Assembly: GCF_963678195.1 (NCBI RefSeq)
Contig: NZ_OY782759.1
Span: 3,038,001 to 3,102,000 of the forward strand
DNA from: an uncultured Hyphomonas sp.
GTDB taxonomy: Bacteria > Pseudomonadota > Alphaproteobacteria > Caulobacterales > Hyphomonadaceae
Direction: 5' to 3'
Length of the DNA: 64,000 nucleotides
Shown here: positions 35,368 through 44,602 of the stretch, piece by piece
How the letters are laid out: the number at the start of each line of letters is the position of its first letter
Numbering within the stretch: the stretch's first letter is position 1
Position numbers and translations under genes: made by a program
The notes under the pieces: model-generated
Databases searched by the model: none
The model's input: the letters and a program-made list of their open reading frames with translations, nothing else
Told to the model about the DNA's origin: nothing

Positions 35368-37359
35368 TCAGAAACAGTCGAACTCCGACGCCCCCGCCGG
35401 CCGGCACCTGTCCGGCCAGCCGAATTCGCGCCAGTATGGCGGCAGTCCGATCCGGGTCATCAGATCAGCAAATCCGGGAAGACGCCGCATATCGGCATAG
35501 ACCGGCCCCCAGACACGCATCAGCCGAAGGCGCGTGCCGTCCAGCTCATGCCGCCAGATCCGCAGGGCCAGTTCCGGGTCACCCAGCTGCGCGGCCAGAG
35601 CGGCGAGAATCTCGAACCGGTTCGGATGCGCCCCTGCCCCGCTTTCAAACTGCGCCTCGACCGCGCCGAGTGCAGCCTCCGTATCCGGCAACACATCGAT
35701 GACCGGTGCCAGCAGCGGGCGCAGCGATGGATCGGTCCGGACCAGGCGCTGGCAGAGCGCCGTCAAGCTATCCACCGTCTGCGGCGCCTGCATTTCAATC
35801 GTCCAGGCATAGGTGTCCCATTCTCCGGGGGGCAGCTGCAGCGTCCAGTAATGTTCCAGCGATGCCTCGGCCGCTTCATGCCGCCCAAGCAGTGCATAGG
35901 CCATGGCAAGGGTCGCCGCGCGGTCCGGGTTCAGCGGGTCGGCCGATTGCCCGCGCTGCGCAATGCTGAGGGCTTCCTCGACCCGGCCCGTGCGCATCAG
36001 GAAAATCGTCTGATCATGCAGTACGCGCAGATTGGGAGAGCGCTCCAGCGCCATACTGTTGTTCCGGCCCGCCTCCAGCCAGTCCCCGGCCAGCCCCTCG
36101 AAATTGGCCAGCGCCGTATAGGCCTGCGCCAGATCCGGATTGAGGCGAACCGCTTCTTCCGCCATGGCCCTGCCCTCGGCCAGGAATGCTTTCGCCTCCG
36201 CCGGTGTCGAGGCCCCCCAGGCCTGCGCGCCGGTATTCATGGCCAGCATCACCCGGGCCGCACCATAGTCCGGGTCCAGCTCAAGCGCCTTGTGAAGCAA
36301 TGCGATCATTTCGCTGCGGTCACCCATGCCGAAGACATCCGTCTCCCGCGCGCTGAGGTAATAATTATAGGCTTCGAGGCTGTGCGTGTCCGAGCCAAGG
36401 ATCCGGTTGGGTTCCTGCACATTCAATGACACGCTCAGCGCCCCGGCCACATCGGTTGCGATATCCTTCTGCAAGTCGAACAGGCTCTGCGCACTCAGCA
36501 GCCGGTCATAGCCGTGCGACCAGACCTGATAACCGCTTTCGGTATCGATCAGCTCCGCCGAGACCTTGATGCGATCCTGATCCGACCGGATGCTGCCGGT
36601 CAGGACATGAGAGACTCTCAGTTTTTTACCCAACGCCTGAGCATCCATGCCGTCAGCGGTGCCCACCGAAGGCGGCGCGCGCCCGGCAACCTTCAACTCG
36701 TCCAGCTGCGTCAGAAGCGTGCGGATCTCCTCCGACAGGCCGCGTGAGAAATAGTCCTGCTCCGAATTTCCACTCAGATTTTCGAACGGCAATACCGCAA
36801 TCGACTTTTCCGGCACCGCCACTGCGCTGTTTGAAGAACGCCCGATCATGACGCCGGTCCAGAGCATGATGATGGCAAGGACGACCAGCGCCGAAACATA
36901 GCGGATGGGGCTGATGTCCGTATCACGGCGCCAGGGCTCGCGAACAAAGGGGGCCGCTTCTTCTTCCAGGGACGCTGACTGTTCCGGGGCCGCAAGGGGC
37001 TCCTGAACCTCTCCGACCTCGGCCGCCAGCCTGTAGCCGCGCTTCGGAATCGTCTCGATGACCGAATGCAGGTCCTTATCGGTGTTCAGCACACTCCGCA
37101 GAAGAGAGACCGCACGGGTGAGGCTCTCGTCCGCACCATGTTCCACGCCCCAGACCTGATCAATCAGTTCCTGCCGCGAGATGACCTCGCCCGGCCGCGC
37201 GGCCAGAACGCAGAGCACTTGCATGACCTTCGGCTCAAGCCTGTGGCGCTGGGCGCCATTGGAAACACTATTCTGGTCAGGCTCGACCAACAGGGCGCCA
37301 AGGCGGAAGTCTGATCGCTCCTGCCCTGCTTCCGTGTCTGATCCGAACGTGTCTGCCAT
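35368..37359 (-). CDS. CadC-like membrane-anchored winged-helix regulator with TolB-like and TPR regions
   Basis: A 663-residue regulator. Residues about 15-115 are an OmpR/PhoB-type winged helix (LEPKVMQVLCVLAARPGEVISR, then the GADESLTRAVSLLRSVL recognition region and ETIPKRGYRL wing). One transmembrane segment lies at about 152-170. Outside it a TolB-like/FlgO-like region begins KSIAVLPFENLSGN and runs to LSVSLNVQEPNR, then TPR-like repeats to the C-terminus. This layout is that of ToxR/CadC-type one-component sensors that read periplasmic conditions and bind DNA at the membrane. It diverges from an UrcA-type gene (37585), an obvious candidate target, but that is inference. Confidence 0.85.
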   Translation of the reverse strand: MADTFGSDTEAGQERSDFRLGALLVEPDQNSVSNGAQRHRLEPKVMQVLCVLAARPGEVISRQELIDQVWGVEHGADESLTRAVSLLRSVLNTDKDLHSVIETIPKRGYRLAAEVGEVQEPLAAPEQSASLEEEAAPFVREPWRRDTDISPIRYVSALVVLAIIMLWTGVMIGRSSNSAVAVPEKSIAVLPFENLSGNSEQDYFSRGLSEEIRTLLTQLDELKVAGRAPPSVGTADGMDAQALGKKLRVSHVLTGSIRSDQDRIKVSAELIDTESGYQVWSHGYDRLLSAQSLFDLQKDIATDVAGALSVSLNVQEPNRILGSDTHSLEAYNYYLSARETDVFGMGDRSEMIALLHKALELDPDYGAARVMLAMNTGAQAWGASTPAEAKAFLAEGRAMAEEAVRLNPDLAQAYTALANFEGLAGDWLEAGRNNSMALERSPNLRVLHDQTIFLMRTGRVEEALSIAQRGQSADPLNPDRAATLAMAYALLGRHEAAEASLEHYWTLQLPPGEWDTYAWTIEMQAPQTVDSLTALCQRLVRTDPSLRPLLAPVIDVLPDTEAALGAVEAQFESGAGAHPNRFEILAALAAQLGDPELALRIWRHELDGTRLRLMRVWGPVYADMRRLPGFADLMTRIGLPPYWREFGWPDRCRPAGASEFDCF

Positions 37360-37584
37360 CTCTGAATCGCTGCCTGACGAAGCCTCTGCGGTGAGTTTAT
37401 CTCAATCGGACCGGATTGTCCGAAGCCATCAGGTCAAACTTACTCCTTTAAAAACAGGGCCTAATGTAAACATCAGGTTTTCCTAAGCCTCTCCACAGGA
37501 CCCGAACGCCCGGTATGAACGATTGTCAGGCGCACAGACGGGCCACGTTTCACGCCCGTCAGCTTACAAATGAGAGGGCCTCAC

Positions 37585-37950
37585 ATGAATTTCCACAAAA
37601 TCCGCTTCGCTCTTACCGCAATTCCTTTCGCTGTCGCCGGATTCGGCATGACGGCCACCGCACAAACCGGTGATGAAGCCGCCATCAGCTTTCATCGCGG
37701 CGCCACCGCGGCCGAAACCTACGCCTCGATCGAGAAATCCGCACGCGACTATTGCCGCGGCATCTATTCCGACTCCAGCGCCATTTCCGGGGTCTGGCCG
37801 ACAGCCGTTTCCAACTGCGCTGCTGAAGTCGTCGACCGCACCGTCAATGAAGTGCAAAGCGCCGACCTGATGGAATACCACGTGGCCGTGACCCGTTCGG
37901 TTCAGCCGTCCGACGACGCCATCATCATCGTAACGGCGGACAACAACTAA
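37585..37950 (+). CDS. UrcA-type small secreted protein
   Basis: A 121-residue protein. The ATG at 37585 is preceded by AGAGGG; an ATG five codons upstream would overlap that Shine-Dalgarno and is rejected. A signal peptide (MNFHKIRFALTAIPFAVAGFGMTATAQ) ends near residue 27. The mature part has the UrcA-like layout: a short strand, YASIEKSARDYCRG with a cysteine, a second cysteine about 24 residues on, and a closing helix. UrcA proteins are small secreted proteins of unknown function common in sphingomonads and hyphomonads. It diverges from the CadC-like regulator and ends at a strong terminator. Confidence 0.65.
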   Translation: MNFHKIRFALTAIPFAVAGFGMTATAQTGDEAAISFHRGATAAETYASIEKSARDYCRGIYSDSSAISGVWPTAVSNCAAEVVDRTVNEVQSADLMEYHVAVTRSVQPSDDAIIIVTADNN

Positions 37951-37976
37951 GGGCCTAACCCCACAGCCCTGAACGG

Positions 37977-38010
37977 AAAAGCCCGGCACCTTGCGGCGCC
38001 GGGCTTTTCT
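37977..38010. terminator. Bidirectional terminator (UrcA-type gene / rplA)
   Basis: AAAAGCCCGGC (37977-37987) pairs with GCCGGGCTTTT (37998-38008), followed by CT on the plus strand. It lies between the convergent UrcA-type gene and rplA, and ends the rplKA transcript. Confidence 0.9.
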
Positions 38011-38034
38011 TATTCGCTTATGATCGGCTCAGGC

Positions 38035-38730
38035 TTACTGAGAGATCTCTGCCGTGTCGATCGTGACGCCAGCGCCCATGGTGGACGAGAGCGAGATCTT
38101 CTTCACGAAGGTGCCTTTTGCGCCAGACGGGCGAGCCTTAACGAGGGCATCGAGGAACGCGTTGACGTTCTTCTCGATGTCGCCTTCAGCGAAGGAAGCC
38201 TTGCCGATGCCGGCGTGGATGATACCGGCCTTTTCGACGCGGAACTCGACTGAGCCGGACTTCGCGTCCTTGACGGCCTGGGCCACATTCGGGGTCACGG
38301 TGCCGACTTTCGGGTTCGGCATCAGGCCGCGCGGGCCGAGCACCTTACCGAGACGGCCAACGACGGCCATCATGTCCGGCGATGCGATGACACGATCAAA
38401 GTCCATGAAGCCGCCCTGGATTTTTTCCATCAGGTCTTCAGCACCGACGAAATCGGCGCCGGCTGCGGTGGCTTCTTCGGCCTTCGCGTCCTTCGCGAAC
38501 ACGGCGACGCGGACGTCCTTGCCCGTGCCGGCCGGCAGATTGACCACGCCGCGGACCATCTGGTCAGCATATTTCGGGTCAACACCGAGGTTCACAGCGA
38601 TCTCGACGGTTTCGTCGAACTTCGCCTTTGCGTTGGACTTCACCAGCGCCACAGCGTCAGAGACGGTGTAGGCTTTGTTTGCGTCAACGGATTCTGCAAT
38701 TGCGCGTGCGCGCTTTCCTGCTTTCGCCAT
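38035..38730 (-). CDS. rplA: 50S ribosomal protein L1
   Basis: A 231-residue L1 at the E-site stalk; it also represses the L11 operon in E. coli. [37 protein letters not shown] and [16 protein letters not shown] are diagnostic in parts. It lies 5 bases after rplK. The transcript ends after it instead of continuing to rplJ. Confidence 0.98.
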   Translation of the reverse strand: MAKAGKRARAIAESVDANKAYTVSDAVALVKSNAKAKFDETVEIAVNLGVDPKYADQMVRGVVNLPAGTGKDVRVAVFAKDAKAEEATAAGADFVGAEDLMEKIQGGFMDFDRVIASPDMMAVVGRLGKVLGPRGLMPNPKVGTVTPNVAQAVKDAKSGSVEFRVEKAGIIHAGIGKASFAEGDIEKNVNAFLDALVKARPSGAKGTFVKKISLSSTMGAGVTIDTAEISQ

Positions 38731-38735
38731 GGTTC

Positions 38736-39182
38736 CTACTCCACAACTTCGATGCCCATCGCACGGGCGGAACCGGCGATGATCTTGGCAGCTGCGTCAA
38801 TGTCGTTGGCGTTGAGGTCGGGCATTTTGATTTCCGCGATCTCACGCACCTGGGCCATGGTGACCTTGCCGACCGTGTCGTAGCCCGGCTTCTTGGCGCC
38901 GGAAGCAGGCTTCTTGCCGAGCTTCAGCTTGGCAGCCTTCTTCAGCAGCACAGTCGCCGGAGGCGTCTTCGTGATGAAGGTGAACGACTTGTCCTGGTAA
39001 TAGTCGATGACGACCGGTACCGGCAGGCCGGGTTCCATGGATTGGGTCTTGGCGTTGAACGCCTTGCAGAATTCCATGATGTTGATGCCGCGCTGACCGA
39101 GCGCCGGGCCGACGGGCGGCGACGGGTTGGCCTGGCCGGCAGGAATCTGGAGCTTGAGCTGCCCCAGCAGTTTCTTGGCCAT
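38736..39182 (-). CDS. rplK: 50S ribosomal protein L11
   Basis: A 148-residue L11 in the GTPase-associated centre. [25 protein letters not shown] is seen in parts ([20 protein letters not shown]), with FCKAFNAKT and the C-terminal [11 protein letters not shown]-like segment [20 protein letters not shown]. SecE and NusG, often directly upstream, are absent; the upstream gene is an M48 protease. Confidence 0.98.
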   Translation of the reverse strand: MAKKLLGQLKLQIPAGQANPSPPVGPALGQRGINIMEFCKAFNAKTQSMEPGLPVPVVIDYYQDKSFTFITKTPPATVLLKKAAKLKLGKKPASGAKKPGYDTVGKVTMAQVREIAEIKMPDLNANDIDAAAKIIAGSARAMGIEVVE

Positions 39183-39285
39183 ATTGTCCTCTCGAACGTT
39201 TCAGATGGGGCGGTGGTCTTTCGATCCGCCCGGTTACAATGGAGGCTCCGCGGTCTGGCATGGCATGCCTCCCGCAGAAGCGGCG

Positions 39286-39314
39286 CGTATGGCGCATCTG
39301 TATCGTGGGGTCAA
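39286..39314 (-). promoter_or_regulatory. Promoter of rplKA
   Basis: On the minus strand TTGACC (39314-39309) and CATACG (39291-39286) are separated by 17 bases, about 105 bases before rplK. It lies between the M48 protease gene and rplK, so rplKA has its own promoter. Confidence 0.6.
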
Positions 39315-39341
39315 GCGGGGGCGGCAGGCGCCCCTGCCCGG

Positions 39342-40193
39342 TTACATCAGGGCGTAGCCCTTGTAGTTGATGTACTTCACCAGTTCCTGGGCCCGGCGGG
39401 CCGGGTCCGGGTGGGTGGACATGAATTCCGCCGGGCGCTGGCCCTTGGAATTGGCGTCCATCAGCTCCCAAAGGCGGACGGACTGGCGCACATCATAACC
39501 GGCATTGTGCATGTAATCGACGCCCAGCTTGTCGGCTTCGAGTTCATGGTTGCGGCTGTAAGGCAGGATCACGCCGAACTGCATGGCCGCGCCGCCCAGC
39601 GCGCCGATTGTGCCGCCATATTTCGACAGCGTGTCCGATTGGGCGATCGCGATCTGGCCAACGGCGAGGCCCGTCTGCGCCAGCGTCGTCACCGACAGGC
39701 GCTCTGCCGCATGGCGGCCGACAACGTGGCCTGTCTCGTGGCCCAGAACGGACGACAACTGGTCATCATTCTCGGTCAGCTCGGTGATGCCGCGATACAC
39801 GCCGACCCGGTTGCCCGGCATAACAAAGGCGTTGACGTCATCGGTGTCGAAGACGGCCACGTCCCAGCTCTGCCCGGCGGCGATGTCGCCCTTTTTCTCG
39901 GCGCCATGCAGCGTCTTTTCCCAGACATGCAGCACGCGGTTTTTCAGACGGGAGTTCGCCGTCACCGGCGTCTGCGCCTTCATGTCCGTCCAGGCCGTCG
40001 CCGCCATGGAAGCGATTTCCTGATCGCCAAACAGCAACAGCTGGCTGCGCCCCGTGGCCGGATTGGTCTCGCACCCGCTGATGAACGGAAACACCGTGCC
40101 CGCGGCAATGCCGGAAATGATCGCCCGGCGGGACAGGTTTACACGCGGCGCGCCTTCAAAAATGGCGCTATCGATATCGATCAGTTTCGTCAT
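39342..40193 (-). CDS. M48-family metalloprotease, probable lipoprotein
   Basis: A 283-residue protein. The start at 40193 has GAGGGAAAGCAC before it. The N-terminus has SRRAIISG (residues 21-28) then a hydrophobic stretch ending FPFISGC, so cysteine 41 is a likely lipid site; the twin arginines hint at Tat export. The zinc site HETGH is at 152-156 (SVLGHETGHVVGRH) and the third ligand is in NHELEADKLG. This is the small periplasmic M48 group (LoiP/YcaL/BepA-like), which degrades misassembled outer-membrane proteins. It is followed by rplK, 115 bases after the HhH membrane gene. Confidence 0.85.
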   Translation of the reverse strand: MTKLIDIDSAIFEGAPRVNLSRRAIISGIAAGTVFPFISGCETNPATGRSQLLLFGDQEIASMAATAWTDMKAQTPVTANSRLKNRVLHVWEKTLHGAEKKGDIAAGQSWDVAVFDTDDVNAFVMPGNRVGVYRGITELTENDDQLSSVLGHETGHVVGRHAAERLSVTTLAQTGLAVGQIAIAQSDTLSKYGGTIGALGGAAMQFGVILPYSRNHELEADKLGVDYMHNAGYDVRQSVRLWELMDANSKGQRPAEFMSTHPDPARRAQELVKYINYKGYALM

Positions 40194-40308
40194 GTGCTTT
40201 CCCTCACTCCGGCAGCGCAAGGTTAGCTGCCCGCCTTCAAATTGCAATCGCGTCTGCGATGAACGCAGGCAAATCTCGCCGGTTCCGGCTGAACCTTTGC
40301 TGAATACG

Positions 40309-42222
40309 TCAGACGCTCTCGGCGTCGCGGACCAGCACGGCCGCCTGTTCCACCCAGCCTTCGCGCGTGATCCGGCCGCCGAAATTGAGGTGTTCATCCA
40401 TCCAGGCGACGTTTGCCGGCGTCCATTCGGCAATCTGGTCATAGTGCCAGACACCCAGCTCGTTCAGCAGAACCTGGATCTTGGGCCCGATGCCGCCGAT
40501 CAGGGTCAGATCGTCCGGATGGCCTTCGACCGGGCCGTTCATCGCCATCGGGCGTTCCGGCACAATCGTCTCGTCGGTTTCGTAGGTCACGTCCTCTTCG
40601 GAAGACTCGTCTTCATCGGGTTCCCCGGACGCATCTTCATCGTCCGCATCGTCTTCCGGGTCGTCCCAGGCCTCATCAGACGCGTCGTCCTCTTCAAAGG
40701 AGTCGTCGTCATCTTCATCTTCGGCGTCATCGTACGCTTCGTCTTCGTCCGTATCGGCGTCTTCATCGTCTTCGAAGTCGTCTTCAAAATCAGCGTCTTC
40801 GTCGTCTATGTCGTCGGACTCGTCTTCGTCGTCATAGTCTTCCGCCTCATCCGACTCTTCATCCTCATCGTCTTCAGCGTCGTCTTCTTCGGCATCGTCG
40901 TCGAACGCGTCCGCCTCATCGGCGTCCACTTCGTATTCGTCTTCGCCATCATCCGCTTCGGCGAAATCCGCTTCGTCATACTCTTCGTCCGAGAGCACAT
41001 CCTCATCGGCATGATCGGCCTCAGCGAGCGATTCCTCTTCATCGTCGGAAACGTCTTCGAAGTCTGTCTCTTCCTCAGCCCCGGCCTCCTGGGCCTCGTC
41101 TTCAGCGGCTTCAGCCGTGTCTTCTACGAACGCCGCCGGAACGTCTTCCTCAAACGGCGCAGCGTCTTCCTCGTCCGCCACCTCAACCTCGACGGTTTCG
41201 GTCCCGGCCAGCGTTTCAAACGCGGCCTCCTCGGGCGCTTCGTCTTCCACTTCCACGAAATCCGGTTCGGCCTCGTCCGGCAGCTCGGCGACGGTCAGGC
41301 CCTCGGCCATGGCCTCGACCGCTTCGGTCATGTCAGCTGCCGTGTCGGTGACTTCCAGCTCTTCCAGCATGGCTTCGGCGCCGGTCTTCTCAGCCACCGG
41401 CTCAGCCGCCGTGTCATCCGCGCCGCCCTCGAAATAGGCGAGCCGCCCTTCCAGGAACCGGTTGCGCCAGCGCAGGCGGGCCATTTCCTCATTGGCGTCT
41501 TCATCTGCCACGACAGGTACTTCAGCCGGTGCCTTGGCCAGCTCTGCCTCCAGCGCTTCGACGCGCTGCTTGAGATAGTCGGCCTGCCATTTCAGCTTCG
41601 CCAGCCCCTCTTCGTCGACAGACAGGGCTTTGTCCTCTGCGGGCGCCTCAACGGCGGCTTCCTCTGGAACAGGGGCCGGAACGGGCGCCGGGGCTGATTC
41701 CATTTCTGCCAGCTGCGCTTCGAGATGCTTTACCCGGGCTTCAAGGTGCCGGTTGCGCCAGGTCAGCGTCGGCGGTTCGTCCGCTTCACTCTCCGCTGCC
41801 GGGGTGTCGGCTTCTTCGCCGCCCTCGTCTGCGCCACCACGGTTTGGCGGCAGCACGATGGTCGGCATATCGCGTTCTTTGCCTGGCTCGGCCGGCGGCG
41901 CCGCTGCCGCTTTCGCTGCTTCGGATTTGAGCGTCGTCAGTTCGGTCTTGGCCTTTTGCAGCTCCGCCGTCAGATCGGAAATCTTGCGCGCCGATGCGTC
42001 GGCAACGCCGCCGCCTTCGCCTCTCTGGGCCCGCTGCGCCGCGAACAGGCGCTCGATCTCATCGCGGGCCTGGTCCAGTTCCGTCAGGGCCACATCCTTG
42101 TCGACAATCGCCTTGCGCATCTTGCCGGTCAGAAGCATGCCCCGCACCGACCAGCCCAGGATCAGGGCGAACACGGTCGCGCCAGCCAGCACCATCCACA
42201 TATGTGTTACAAGCCAAGCCAT
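40309..42222 (-). CDS. Membrane-anchored coiled-coil, highly acidic protein with C-terminal HhH domain
   Basis: A 637-residue protein in four parts. A transmembrane segment at about residues 8-30 is followed by coiled coil (AIVDKDVALTELDQARDEIE then KISDLTAELQKAKTEL). Three WRNR(H/F)LE-type repeats follow in the middle (TWRNRHLEARVKHLEAQLAE; WRNRFLEGRLAYFEG). Residues about 385-560 are an extreme Asp/Glu-rich stretch. The end (about 567-637) is a helix-hairpin-helix module, DDLTLIGGIGPKIQVLLNEL then AEWTPANVAWMDEHL, of the type found at the ends of L21 and NADH dehydrogenase 41-kDa-like proteins. Its first base overlaps the OmpA-type gene stop (TAATG), so the two are coupled. Function is unknown; an envelope scaffold is possible. 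Confidence 0.7.
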   Translation of the reverse strand: MAWLVTHMWMVLAGATVFALILGWSVRGMLLTGKMRKAIVDKDVALTELDQARDEIERLFAAQRAQRGEGGGVADASARKISDLTAELQKAKTELTTLKSEAAKAAAAPPAEPGKERDMPTIVLPPNRGGADEGGEEADTPAAESEADEPPTLTWRNRHLEARVKHLEAQLAEMESAPAPVPAPVPEEAAVEAPAEDKALSVDEEGLAKLKWQADYLKQRVEALEAELAKAPAEVPVVADEDANEEMARLRWRNRFLEGRLAYFEGGADDTAAEPVAEKTGAEAMLEELEVTDTAADMTEAVEAMAEGLTVAELPDEAEPDFVEVEDEAPEEAAFETLAGTETVEVEVADEEDAAPFEEDVPAAFVEDTAEAAEDEAQEAGAEEETDFEDVSDDEEESLAEADHADEDVLSDEEYDEADFAEADDGEDEYEVDADEADAFDDDAEEDDAEDDEDEESDEAEDYDDEDESDDIDDEDADFEDDFEDDEDADTDEDEAYDDAEDEDDDDSFEEDDASDEAWDDPEDDADDEDASGEPDEDESSEEDVTYETDETIVPERPMAMNGPVEGHPDDLTLIGGIGPKIQVLLNELGVWHYDQIAEWTPANVAWMDEHLNFGGRITREGWVEQAAVLVRDAESV

Positions 42223-43682
42223 TAGTCGCTCCGTGTGAGAACTTTGATGTCGATCAGGCGATTTGCCATCTGACTTCCACCATTGTCATTAGACTGCCCG
42301 GACTGGTCCGGGCCATAGCCAACCGCAGACAGACGCTGCCGATCGATCCCGGCTGCCGCCAGATAGGACACGACCGCTTCCGCCCGCGCCTTGCCAGATG
42401 CCGTCTCTGCGTTGGAATCAGCCTGTCCATGAATCTCGATTAACAGGCCAGATGGGCAGAGATGTGACACGGCTAGCAGTTTATCCAGCGCCGCGCCGCT
42501 GGCGCGGGACACCTCCGTGCCGCTGTCGTCGAAAAGGACCGGATTGGCGGCGAGCACCGCATCGAATGCTGACTGGCAGGCCGCCGCAGGATCGCCCGCA
42601 AAACTGATGGCCGCCACTTCCGGCACATCGACATCAACGGGATCTGCCCAGACTGTGACAGGCACAGAATCGAGTCCGCTGGCCGGCGGGCCGGAGAGAT
42701 CCTGTTTCAGGAACTGGATGACACTGGCTGGCGCTGTCCCTTCCACCGCGAAACCGGCATCGCCCTCGGCCGGATAGAAACCCATCTGACCTTCCCGGAA
42801 CCGCCCAAAACCTGGCAGGCCGGCTTCGGCCAGGGCGAACCAGTCATCCGGCATGTCCGGGGCGATGTCCATCTGGTCGATTACGTCACTGGCCGTGTGA
42901 GCCTGCGCAATGCCGATCAGGTCGCGGCGCTGGGCCTCACTCGTCACCTTGCCCGCCAGGACCAGGCCGTCGGCGCTGTGGGTCGCCGTCCAGACCGGCA
43001 GGCCCTTGATCAGCGGGACGCCGCGATAAGGCGCAGCCAGCGCGGATACCTGCGCCGACAGCCGCGCGCGTTCGGCCGCGTCCAGTTCCGTGCCGCCGAC
43101 CCGCAATGTGTTGTCGCTGAGGCGTATCTCGCCGCTGTCCATCTCACTCAGGAGGCCGAGCCCGAACCGGGCGACCCCCTGCCAGTTTCCGCCCGGCGCC
43201 CCGGCGGCGACTTCCATATGGTTTTCGGGCGACTGGCCACGCGAGAGCCTCGTGGCTTCGGCTTCGATCTGGCTGGCGATCATGCGGGAGGGCACATGGC
43301 CCGACAGGATGATCCGGCCGTCTGCCAGCTTCTCCGCGCGCCAGACAAAGGGCGACACAGGCTGGCCGGGATCGACCGCGACCTCGACGACCGTCACACC
43401 GCCGATGACCACACCACCGCTCCAGGCGGCCCGCAGCACCGTCTCGGCGGCAGCCATGGCGGCATCCTCCGAGGGGGCAGCCCCCTTCAGCACGGCCCGC
43501 TGGCCGTTCATGCGCACATGCGCCCAGTCGTATCCATTTCGGGCAAGGGCGGCGTTGGCATCCTGCTCAAGCTGCGCGGCCAGGTTTGCAGGCCGCTGCG
43601 GAGACTGGTACAGCCCCCACCATCCCGTTGCCACGAGGCCTGCCAACGCGACTGGCGCCAGCAGGTAATCGAGCATTTTCAT
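42222..43682 (-). CDS. OmpA-family envelope protein with BON-like repeats
   Basis: A 486-residue protein. The start at 43682 (MKMLDYLLAPVALAGLVAT) gives an N-terminal transmembrane anchor. Residues about 30-330 contain repeated BON-like blocks (e.g. GRIILSGHVPSRMIASQIEAEA; GLVLAGKVTSEAQRRDLIGIAQ). The C-terminal about 120 residues are an OmpA peptidoglycan-binding domain: NPVLFDDSGTEVSRASGAALDKL, then IEIHGQADSNAETASGKARAEAVVSYL and RLSAVGYGPDQSG. It resembles the ArfA/OmpA class. It likely links inner membrane to peptidoglycan. It is upstream of and coupled to the HhH membrane protein gene. Confidence 0.8.
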   Translation of the reverse strand: MKMLDYLLAPVALAGLVATGWWGLYQSPQRPANLAAQLEQDANAALARNGYDWAHVRMNGQRAVLKGAAPSEDAAMAAAETVLRAAWSGGVVIGGVTVVEVAVDPGQPVSPFVWRAEKLADGRIILSGHVPSRMIASQIEAEATRLSRGQSPENHMEVAAGAPGGNWQGVARFGLGLLSEMDSGEIRLSDNTLRVGGTELDAAERARLSAQVSALAAPYRGVPLIKGLPVWTATHSADGLVLAGKVTSEAQRRDLIGIAQAHTASDVIDQMDIAPDMPDDWFALAEAGLPGFGRFREGQMGFYPAEGDAGFAVEGTAPASVIQFLKQDLSGPPASGLDSVPVTVWADPVDVDVPEVAAISFAGDPAAACQSAFDAVLAANPVLFDDSGTEVSRASGAALDKLLAVSHLCPSGLLIEIHGQADSNAETASGKARAEAVVSYLAAAGIDRQRLSAVGYGPDQSGQSNDNGGSQMANRLIDIKVLTRSD

Positions 43683-43780
43683 TCGGGACCCCGCTAACCT
43701 CCTGTTAGGCATTCCCTTTGTGATGGGATGCCCTATTCAGGGACCCGTCGCAAGAGTCCGCCGCACGCGATCCACAACGC

Positions 43781-44602
43781 ATGAAACGTCCGCCCGAAAC
43801 CCTTACCTCCCCGTCCAATCCGCTGATCAAGTCCCTGAAAGGCCTTGAAAGGAAAAAGGAACGCCAGTCCAGCGGCCTGTTCCTGGCCGAGGGCGCGCGC
43901 CTCGTGGAACAGGGTCTCGCCAATAACTGGCAGCCGGACACGCTCGTTGTGGCGGCAGCTGTCGCCGACAGGCCACACATTGCCGCCCTTGCCGACAAGG
44001 CAGAGGACGCAGGCGCCCGGGTGGTGCTGGTGCCGGAACGGCTGATGTCGAAGATCACCCACAAGGACAACGCGCAGTCGGTTATCGCAACGTTCAGGCA
44101 GCGTCAGGTCACGCTTGATCAGCTGGAAGTCCGGACTGGTCCGCAGAAGTCGCTGTTCGTCGCCCTCTATGAAGTGCGCGATCCGGGCAATCTGGGTACC
44201 ATTTTGCGGACCGCAGACTGCGCCGGGGCGGACGGGGTCATCCTCGTCGGAACCTGTTGTGATCCTTACAGTTTCGAAGCCGTGCGCGCCTCCATGGGCT
44301 CAGTGTTCGACATGCCCTTCGCCGCCGCCGCCTACGAAGACTTCGAAGCCTGGCGCCGCAAGGCCGGCATCGCCTCCGTCGCCGCGTCGGTGAATGGCAC
44401 CGCCCGCCACGATCTGGTGGATCTGCAACAGGATACGGTCATCCTGATGGGCAATGAACAGGCCGGCCTGCCGCCAGCCGTCGAAGCCGATTGCGACCAG
44501 CTGGTCCTCATCCCCATGCGTGGTGGGGCGGATAGTTTGAATTTGGCTCAGGCGACGGCGATCATGGTGTACGAAGCGTGGCGGCAGCGGGATTTCCAAT
44601 GA
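43781..44602 (+). CDS. TrmH/SpoU-family RNA 2'-O-methyltransferase
   Basis: A 273-residue SPOUT methyltransferase. An N-terminal L30e-like substrate-binding domain (LTSPSNPLIKSLKGLERKKERQSSGLFLAEG) precedes the catalytic domain. Motif 1 is ALYEVRDPGNLGTILRTADC, motif 2 is LMGNEQAGLP and motif 3 is LIPMRGGADSLNLAQATAIM; the knot residues are intact. It resembles RlmB/TrmH-type enzymes that methylate ribose in rRNA or tRNA; the exact target is not clear. Its stop overlaps the next start by four bases (ATGA). Confidence 0.9.
   Translation: MKRPPETLTSPSNPLIKSLKGLERKKERQSSGLFLAEGARLVEQGLANNWQPDTLVVAAAVADRPHIAALADKAEDAGARVVLVPERLMSKITHKDNAQSVIATFRQRQVTLDQLEVRTGPQKSLFVALYEVRDPGNLGTILRTADCAGADGVILVGTCCDPYSFEAVRASMGSVFDMPFAAAAYEDFEAWRRKAGIASVAASVNGTARHDLVDLQQDTVILMGNEQAGLPPAVEADCDQLVLIPMRGGADSLNLAQATAIMVYEAWRQRDFQ

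Noticed and set aside
39183-39341. Possible tRNA between the M48 gene and rplK, where tRNA-Trp/secE/nusG are often found
   Set aside because: No cloverleaf or TTCGA-type T arm could be built; only a promoter and short GC hairpins are seen.
40587-41042. Met/Thr/Arg-rich minus-strand frames inside the acidic tract
   Set aside because: Alternative-frame reading of repeated GAC/GAT/GAG codons; no independent signals.
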